A stretch of DNA of 64,000 nucleotides from Chrysomallon squamiferum (taxonomy: Eukaryota; Mollusca; Gastropoda; Neomphalida; Peltospiridae): positions 6,149,989 through 6,213,988 of the forward strand of contig CM022669.1 of assembly GCA_012295275.1 (NCBI GenBank), in the 5' to 3' direction. Of the stretch, positions 53,953-64,000 are shown piece after piece. The notes beneath the pieces were generated by a model that did not search any database, was not told the DNA's origin, and saw only the letters and a program-made list of their open reading frames with translations. Within the stretch, counting starts at the first letter, position 1; each line of letters begins with the position of its first letter. Made by a program: the position numbers and the translations under genes.

Positions 53953-54330
53953 ATTGACCGTAGGTTGCACAAGCACCCATTGGTCAGCCAAATTATTTTT
54001 TCTTCTTGTATATCAGTTTCCTTCCGTTCTCTCCATTTTTCCATTTTCACTCGGATGTCAAACGAAAACAGCGGATTTGACAACAGTCACTTCAAGATGT
54101 CTGACACTGCAACACTTCACAAGAAAATCAGCACAGCTTCGCCGCCAGTTCAGTTATCTCAACAATTTAACAACTTCGTCACCGCGAGTTTTCCCTGGAA
54201 AAGATACTACCATGGTTAATCAGAAATCAGTTTACTTAATTACATTAATATTAATGCACAAATTTAATACAAATTATAGTTTTATATTTTCCTTATTTTA
54301 TTATTAGTGACTGGACAGTCATAAAATTTA
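53880..54330. other. Copy-A-specific block with a short open frame
   Basis: Starts with (AATA)n (53914-53954) and has no obvious match in the other duplicate, so it was inserted here or lost there. On the plus strand an ATG at 54055 opens a 54-codon frame (MSNENSGFDNSHFKMSD, ending SFPWKRYYHG) of better base composition than its surroundings. No family is recognised and no splice partners are evident; it may be chance. Confidence 0.3.
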
Positions 54331-55399
54331 TAAACAAATTGCAGTTTATAATTTAATATGATTATCTATAGTTAATGTAGCGAAAAGATTCCATCCACTG
54401 AAAAAGTTTCACAGACAGTATGGTTCCAGAGAGATGGAAGTTTTGTCTTCGTCACATGTGACTATCTCCAGCATTCATTTTCTAACTTGAAGTAAATGAT
54501 TGCTTACTTCAGAACTGCTTAGGAAATGTTAAAAATTAAAATAGTTCAAGTAAACAACCATCCTTTCATCTGAGATCAGCAGTTTGAAAGAAAATTATTC
54601 GTGGCAATATATAAATGTGACAAAATGAAAACCATCGAGACTATATTAGCTATTAAACAAATCTAGTAATTTCACAAAGTAAGAGAAAATTAATAAAATA
54701 ATAATATAAACCATCTACTGTTTTTTTCTCTTTACAACAGTATTTTCTACTCAGATGAAACATTAAACAGTGAAAATAAATATTATCAATGTTTAATTGT
54801 GATGAAACGTGAAATTCAAAGACTAACGAAAATATAAAACACGAGCATAAACTTTTGTCGCAATAGTGAATGATATGTCTACGTTAATAACCCAGCCTCT
54901 TTATATCAGAGATGGCAAATAAAAAGCTAAAATAATTTGAATAAATTTCATATTAAACAAAATCTTATTTTACCTTGTAACACCAAAAAAAAATAAAAAA
55001 TAAGAAAAATCATCCATACTTAGCTGACTGTTTAACAGTGTTCTTTTAATGATCGAGTAGTTGTTTTTTGTAATACATTTAATGTATTCACTTTGTCACT
55101 ATATATGTATATATATAGATATATATAAATTACACAAAAATAAATTTCAGGGTTTTAAAATAATTTCGGTTTTTATTCCATATTCATGAACCTTAGATCT
55201 ATTAGTGTCAGATTTTATGGATATCACTTGCAGTTCTGAATAATTTAATTTTATTAATGTTTTACATATTAAAATAAAACATATACATTTTATGCAGTTT
55301 TAAGTTTTTATTTGTTTTATTTTATTTTATTTTATTATACTTCCGTTCTGAGTTTTTATTTAATTATCTATTTGTTTATTTATTTAGTTAGTTTTTTCT

Positions 55400-56740
55400 T
55401 TTTTCTTTTTTCTTTATGTTGTTTTCTTTTTTTGTTGTGGTATTTTTGTCACGAAACAAATTTTCTTTTGATTTGTTTTGTCATTTTCTTTCTCTGTTTT
55501 TTCCTTTTTTGTTTTTCCTTTTATTCATTTTTGATGAGCAGAACTCTTTTTAAATTATTATTTCCTTTTATTTTAATAATCCTTGTGTTTTATTAGTTTA
55601 CTAGTAGTCCAACTACTACTGCTACCACTACCTTCCTGAATGGTACTAATACTATTTATATTATTATTACCTTTGTGTTATTATTATTAATATTAGAATG
55701 TAGATGAATTTGTCTCATTCCACTTTTTTTTATCAGTGTAGTCTAAGAATATAAAACTTTCTTCAATTATTTAACTCTAAAAACGCTGGTGTCTTTACAA
55801 AAATTTCTGTAATTTGTAGTTTTGTCGTTATTATTGTTTTGTTTTTTATCTTTTTTTTCTTTTCTTTTTTTTCATTCACTAGCTTTTAAATCTAGCATCT
55901 TGTTATAATTATTTTAATTGTTTTATGTAGATATCCTCATATGCCTTATTCTCAGAAAAGAACAGTTCAGTCACATGTACATCGTAAGTATCCATAACTA
56001 CATATGTATTAAGATACCTAAATATGTAACAGAAATAAATGCATGCATATTGGAAAAAGACCTATCAAAACAAATCAATACGCAAACATGCACACATACA
56101 GACATCCACAAATACATACATTTAATTTAATTTTTAAAATACCGATAGAAAACTCATAATCAAATGTTCTTCGTGCCCAGCGTATAAGTTATTATCCGTC
56201 TTTCCTTGTAACCTTTTATTTTATAATCATCATCATTATTATTCTTGTTGTTGTTTTTTTGTTGTTGTTTTATTTTCATATATACCACTACTTACAGTAC
56301 CATTATTACTGTTTTCCATATTACTGACACTACTGATAAGTGCTCTTATGGCCACCTCACAAGGAATTTAAACACTAAATTGACATCAATCTATATAAAC
56401 CAATAATTCTATCTATCCACAGTACAAGGTAAGGTGCATTTAATTATTTAATTATGATAAAAATACGCATTACAACAATATATAAAATATATATTTAAAA
56501 ATCTTTCTCTAATGATAACGTGAATTATTTCATGTAGAGAACCAATAGAAAAATAAGAATGTGCACTGAGGGAAAAATTAGACAAGTTAAATATGTCTAT
56601 AGGAATGGTTACCGAGAGAGGTTATTTTTTTACCTTACACTCATTCAAAATAAAAACAGACAATGGCTTAGCAAACACTCCCGTTCACAAACAATGGTTT
56701 CCCACCTGACTATTGGCTATCGCTTTTGGCTCTCTTTTTG
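55400..56740. other. Gene-free spacer between the duplicates
   Basis: AT- and T-rich sequence with simple repeats and no supported gene. Open frames here are Phe/Leu/Ile-rich readings of T-rich DNA. Confidence 0.6.
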
Positions 56741-56744
56741 ACTT

Positions 56745-57240
56745 TTTTGTCATTGCTGTCTGACAGACTGACTCAAAAAAAAAGAAAATGAACGTGCTAA
56801 TAATGTCAGGAAGCTAATGTGAAGCAGTTCTGCGACAGTCACAAACTCAGACAAAACCAGGGGCGGTGTCTGTCAGAGAAAAGTGTTGAGGGAGGAAAAA
56901 GAAAAGGTCGTGTTTACGCCTGCGAGATGCAAGAAAGTGTCGAGCAGATCGAAGGGTAAGGATCCTGTTGTAGTGGGGGCTTTTTTGTTTTGTTTTTTAA
57001 CCGCTTATTGATGTTCCAAGAGATATGTTATTCTTTCATAACTGATTGACAGACTGACTAAAAAAAAAAAATATATATATATATAATATCTTGCTAATCA
57101 GAAGAAGCTTATATAAAGTGTTCCTGCGACAAGAAAGCCCTGTGAGTAAACCAGGAACAGCGTCTGAAACAGAAGAGTGTTGAGGAAGAGAAAATAAGGG
57201 ATTCTCGTTACATCTGTGAGACGCAAGAGAGTGTCTTTCA
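56745..57240. repeat. Tandem duplication with a period of about 295 bp
   Basis: Copy 1 (about 56745-56940) and copy 2 (about 57040-57240) share GACAGACTGACT, TTCTGCGACA/TTCCTGCGACA, AAACCAGG, GTCTG, AGTGTTGAGG and GAGACGCAAGAGAGTGTC (GAGATGCAAGAAAGTGTC in copy 1), in order. On the minus strand copy 2 keeps an open frame rich in hydrophobic residues (LLFQTLFLVYSQGFLVAG), which copy 1 does not keep cleanly. The unit is more GC-rich than its surroundings. Confidence 0.75.
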
Positions 57241-58659
57241 CTTTTTTTCTGTTTCCATCATCAAATTCGTGCTGAGCTGGTGGTGTTTTGATCGCTGCTC
57301 CTGTTGCAGGCTCTCTTAAGATGTTCATCTTTATGATGTACGGTTCGAATCATCTCTTTTTCTTTAATAAATTTATATTATATGATGATTACATCTTAAT
57401 TCAAATTCATTAAAGTCAACATTCAAATCATCAGTATAAAAAATGTCCAACATTTGGGATATTTTTCAGTGTTTTAATTTAATAAAACTTGCAATTTTAC
57501 CTATGAATAGCATAATCAAAAACAAACTCTTGCGAATTACATTTCAGCATAGAACTCAAGAATAAATAATTTTCGAAAAAGTAATAATGAATTTAAAAAG
57601 AAAGAACACGTTCATTAGCATCCTGCCATTGTGTCGACATTTCCAGGAATCAGCAAGGTACCGAAATATCTCATGCCTTCTATTACTGGACTAGATCCGT
57701 CTTCTTGCCATGGTTTCAGTAGCCACGGAAACCAGCGGAATGGAGCTAAGATCAAATGTTCAAAGTCGTGATCAACAAAACCACAGCATGAAGCTAAAAT
57801 TCCATCGACAACAAGAGTTCCTGTCTCTGTGACTTGTACGTACAAACCTGTAAGTAAATATATATAACAACAACTTCAAGTAGCACAGAAACTCAAGACA
57901 ACAAGGGCGAAAAGATAACAGCATATTGCAGCATACACAGTGAGGTGCGTCCTAGATACAACATAGGACGCACGTCACTTAGTGGGCTGCAATATACTGA
58001 CTTAATGTACAATCTAGAGAAATGGAAATACAGATAGCAAACAGGTAGAGACATCCTGCTCGTTGATAATAAGGCATATCATACATGGAATTAAAATGGT
58101 CGGAGAGGTTTCAATAGTGATGTTAACGATAGTACTTGCTGTGGAAGTAATTATAATAGAAGTAGTAGTGTAAGCAGTAATAACAGTATAGTAGCATAAG
58201 ACGCATTTCTAGACGGACCTTCTTTCTGAGAGAAAGATATTTCAACGACTCGCTCTCCATAAAGATCGCTTGTAGACGATTTTGTTGTAAAAATATAATC
58301 ACCGCGTTCCACAACCATCGCAAATCTGAAAGGTGAATAAATCGTATGACTTTGGAAGAAATGATAAATTCCAGAAAAAATACTCGCAAAATATGATTTA
58401 TATATCGATAAATATATTTATCTTTCATTTTGTGATTCTACAAATTTATGTATGATAACTTCCTACTTTATTTGAAGTTTTGCAAACTATCTATAACAAT
58501 TATCTTACAGAAACTAAGTTTTGTAAATATTGATGATGTTTTTCAAGCATATGTGGTGCTCAAATACTTACATTTTAATTTTAACCAGCTCATAGACGCA
58601 TGTAAACAAATTCATATATATTTTTTCTATACTTCCGACTTCTTAACAATAATTAACAC

Positions 58660-61420
<2,761 letters not shown>

Positions 61421-61668
61421 TTAGACACAATATATACAAGCAAAAGAGAAAAAAAAAGAAAAAAAAAGAAATACAGTAAAAATAAAACAGAGCCTTACTC
61501 AACCAGTCCATATACATTAAGAACTGTGCGAATATGTACCCTGTTAGAAAACTTATTGGTGAGCTGTATCGAGAATCTACACTCCGCCTTTAGGTTTTAA
61601 ATTTAAAAAAATTCCACGATCGTAGAAATATTTCAGAGTCAATAACCCAGTTCTTGAGCTGTAGCTTA

Positions 61669-61914
61669 TAACTCACTAGATTGTTCACAGACCCTGCATA
61701 TATTTTTGCCTGGTATAAAATTTAATCTATGGAATAAACCTTCTAAAAACCTATATGAATGAGAAAGAATGAAACAAAGAGCTGACAACCCTAATATATA
61801 TATTCCACGATCAGTAACTGATACAAGAGTCAGTGATCTATATGAAGTTTTATTATGTCGTGCTGCTGTCCTGAGATGCTTTATCGGAAAAATATCTTGT
61901 ACTGAAGAACCTGT
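61669..61914 (-). other. Unexplained open stretch inside a repeat copy
   Basis: An 82-codon stop-free frame on the minus strand, with a stop at 61668-61666 and an upstream stop at 61917-61915. It has balanced composition, for example IFPIKHLRTAARHNKT, SYRSLTLVSVTDRGIYIL, RLNFIPGKNICRVCEQ. It starts with no ATG. The position inside a dispersed repeat suggests a retrotransposon ORF remnant (the RS-x-T block before a hydrophobic stretch is loosely like the C-terminal end of some non-LTR reverse transcriptases), but this is weak. Confidence 0.35.
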
Positions 61915-62562
61915 TTACTTATAGTATATATATCATCTTGATATTTATTTACTTATTGACGTACCTTCATATTTATCTACTTTCTTTAATTATTTGTTTC
62001 TACTTTGTATTATAAATCCATCAAGTTGATTTGATTTAAAAGAATCAGTATTCTTCTTTATTTTATTTGTCGTTGTTTTTGTTTGTTATGCTTGTTGTTG
62101 TTGTTGCTTTTGCTTTATTGCTTTTGCTTTATATAGATATAAAATAACACCAGAGTAGTATATATATATATGTACTTGTTTTAGGTTTTTGTTCTTTTGT
62201 TGTTGTTGTTGTTGTTTTTTCCACAAAGGTATGTTCTGAATAAACATTCCATTCTTGAGAAACGTTTATATGAAACATACATTTGCAGCTGTTTTCATTA
62301 AAAGCTAGAAACCCAGGTTAAGCATCACATGAGAAATTTATATATGCAACTCTAAAATATTTTTGAAGAAAACAAATGTGTGTTTGAATTGTGAATATGT
62401 CAAGCAAGTAGTGCACCGTACAAAAAAAAAACAAAAAAACAACAACAAACAAACAAAAACAATCAAACAGGAAAGAACAAGGTCTCACATGACCACTTCA
62501 TATACATTTAGAAAATTTTAATAGGCACCCTACTGTAATTGTCGACGCCTTTTATAATAGGG

Positions 62563-63055
62563 TCATTCCATGTCAAATCACCCCCCACCCCCAAAAAAAC
62601 AAATGTTACCTCGACTGTCTCAGATTTTCATGAAACTTGGTATATTTGTTTTGTCCCACAGCACCAAATAGTCAAAGGAAATTTAAAAAATTTTGGATTT
62701 TTGGCAAAATGGGCGTGACCACCAAAATTTAAATCTTATCCCAGTGAATTAAACCCAACTTCATCTTCATAAAGATTTTGTTGAAAGGCAATATGTAAAT
62801 TTGTTAAACAAAAATATTACAGCACCAAATTTTATATTTTTTAGTTAACATGTGGGAGATTAAATTTGGGAAAGGTCATCTGGTCAGTGATCCACAGTGT
62901 CAACTTTTTAACAAAGATAAAAAAGATCAGTGACCCCCAAATTTTCCAAACTTGTCATATTCTTTTCAACAAACAATTTATACTGCCCAGTAGTTCCTGA
63001 GAACGGTTCAAATGTTCAAATGTCAAAAAATTTTTATTTTGGTTGAAAACACACA
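62563..63055. mobile_element. Probable transposon remnant starting GGGTCATTCCATGTCAAATC
   Basis: A sharply bounded block with different composition. It starts GGGTCATTCCATGTCAAATC at 62563, has the phrase CAGCACCAAAT twice (about 62661 and 62821), and ends near a CA microsatellite (63048-63081). It interrupts a dispersed repeat copy. Similar GGTCATTCCATG-type starts occur in animal repeats as far as I recall; the class is not determined and no coding capacity is seen. Confidence 0.4.
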
Positions 63056-63530
63056 CACATGACACACACACACACACACATTGTTATTATTATTACTATT
63101 ATTTTTTTATTTCTATTTATTATTATAAACATATAGAAGAATATTGTTCATGTAAAAGAAAAGAATATTATGTAAAGAAAAGTCAGTCATCTTAACACTG
63201 ATATAAAAGATTACAGATGACATTTTTTATGATTATTTTTATTGGTGCACCAACATTTGTTCATCACACATAAAAATTGGAAAGAACAGGGACTGGAAGG
63301 TCCACTTCACATAAATTTAGAAATCTACTGGGATTGGTGATGCCTTTTTAATAGGAAAATATCTTGTACTGAAGAAACCTCTGTTCTCTTTAGAAAATAT
63401 AATCTTGTTATTTATTTATTTATTTATTTATTTATTATTTTGTTTATAATTTACTTAATTACCTTTTCATTGCTTGGTACTTTGAATTTTAAATCATTCA
63501 ACCTGTTTTAATAAAATAAAATAAAAATGT

Positions 63531-64000
63531 ATCATGTCAGGCATTTCCTTTCTTTTTCGATTTTCTTTTTTTTTTTTTTCTATTGTTATTATTATTAAAT
63601 TTTTTGAAGACCTATTGCTTCAAGTACTGTTTCAGTGTATAAAAGCACATATAAAAATATATGTCATAATACCATGATTAACCTGTTCAATTAATTTTAC
63701 AAAAATTTGCCAGTTTATTCTTGAAATAATAAATATACAATATTTAGATAGACAATAATTTTCTCTAATAAGAAAAAAAAATATATATATATATTTATAA
63801 AAGAAGAGTGCAAATTGCATACTGCCAATATCTGTTATTCTCAAATGTGAAACTTCAGTAATGGTAAAGTATTAACAATTTAACGATGCTTCTTTAACTG
63901 TGACATTAACAGATGTTAGCTACATCCATATGGAATCAACAGATCCTTTTTTTCAAATACTAAACGTTGAAATTTACATTAAACTTTATTTAAATCATTA
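63531..64000. other. AT-rich end of window, nothing recognised
   Basis: Contains poly-T (about 63566-63579), a short (TA)n tract at 63779-63796 and no supported gene. Confidence 0.6.

Larger units (their letters stand above)
53015..55400. repeat. Segmental duplication, copy A
   Basis: Aligns collinearly, with divergence and indels, to about 58660-61420, about 6 kb away and in the same orientation. Shared landmarks: the Hint first exon (53156-53236 vs 59079-59156), GGCCTGGAATA (53500 vs 59427), CATCAGAGATGGCAAATAAA-like (54905 vs 60908) and ATTCATGAACCTTA followed by ATCTATTAGTGTCAGATTTT (55182 vs 61192). About 53880-54330 has no obvious counterpart in copy B. Confidence 0.85.

Noticed and set aside
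57330-57355. Possible tRNA or SINE B-box (GGTTCGAATC)
   Set aside because: No A-box at the right distance, no cloverleaf pairing and no CCA or poly-A tail region could be found.

Overview
The window is animal nuclear DNA. Genes are split by GT-AG introns, coding density is low, the DNA is very AT-rich, and there are many microsatellites ((CT)n, (GA)n, (TG)n, (ATT)n), minisatellites and at least one pogo/Tigger-like MITE. Nothing bacterial or organellar is visible. Compact metazoan introns and the repeat style fit a lophotrochozoan, probably a mollusc; that assignment is inference and no single feature proves it.

Layout: (1) 1-4.7 kb has no gene, only simple repeats, a pair of diverged repeat copies and a four-unit 62-bp minisatellite. 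(2) 5.0-18.05 kb, minus strand, holds a complete 14-exon mitochondrial aldehyde dehydrogenase (ALDH2 class). Its exons join in phase to 518 residues, about the length of human ALDH2. (3) 18.1-23.1 kb is intergenic and contains long ATT arrays and a 723-bp MITE with a TA target duplication. (4) 23.17-25.57 kb, plus strand, is a four-exon gene for a Ser/Asp-rich, basic/acidic, probably nuclear 305-aa protein. (5) 26.4-27.6 kb, minus strand, is a three-coding-exon gene for an unrecognised 233-aa protein. (6) 28.3-28.6 kb has an orphan open frame. (7) 30.3-45.5 kb, plus strand, is a six-coding-exon gene for a 1173-aa TPR-repeat protein with a 9-kb first intron and upstream ORFs in its leader. (8) 45.5-52.5 kb is gene-poor. 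(9) 52.5-61.4 kb carries two diverged tandem copies of a region holding a Hint-domain (hedgehog/intein fold, as in hedgehog-related proteins) gene on the minus strand. Each copy is damaged in a different place. The downstream copy keeps the central Hint exon but with a stop codon, and has lost part of the first exon. The upstream copy keeps the first and last exons but has lost the central exon. (10) 61.4-64 kb is made of dispersed repeat copies, with one unexplained open stretch.

The genes look independent (mitochondrial aldehyde oxidation, a nuclear-type acidic protein, a TPR scaffold, a Hint family) and do not form a pathway or operon. The most distinctive finding is the Hint tandem pair, where complementary exon loss lets the ancestral exon structure be worked out from the two broken copies.
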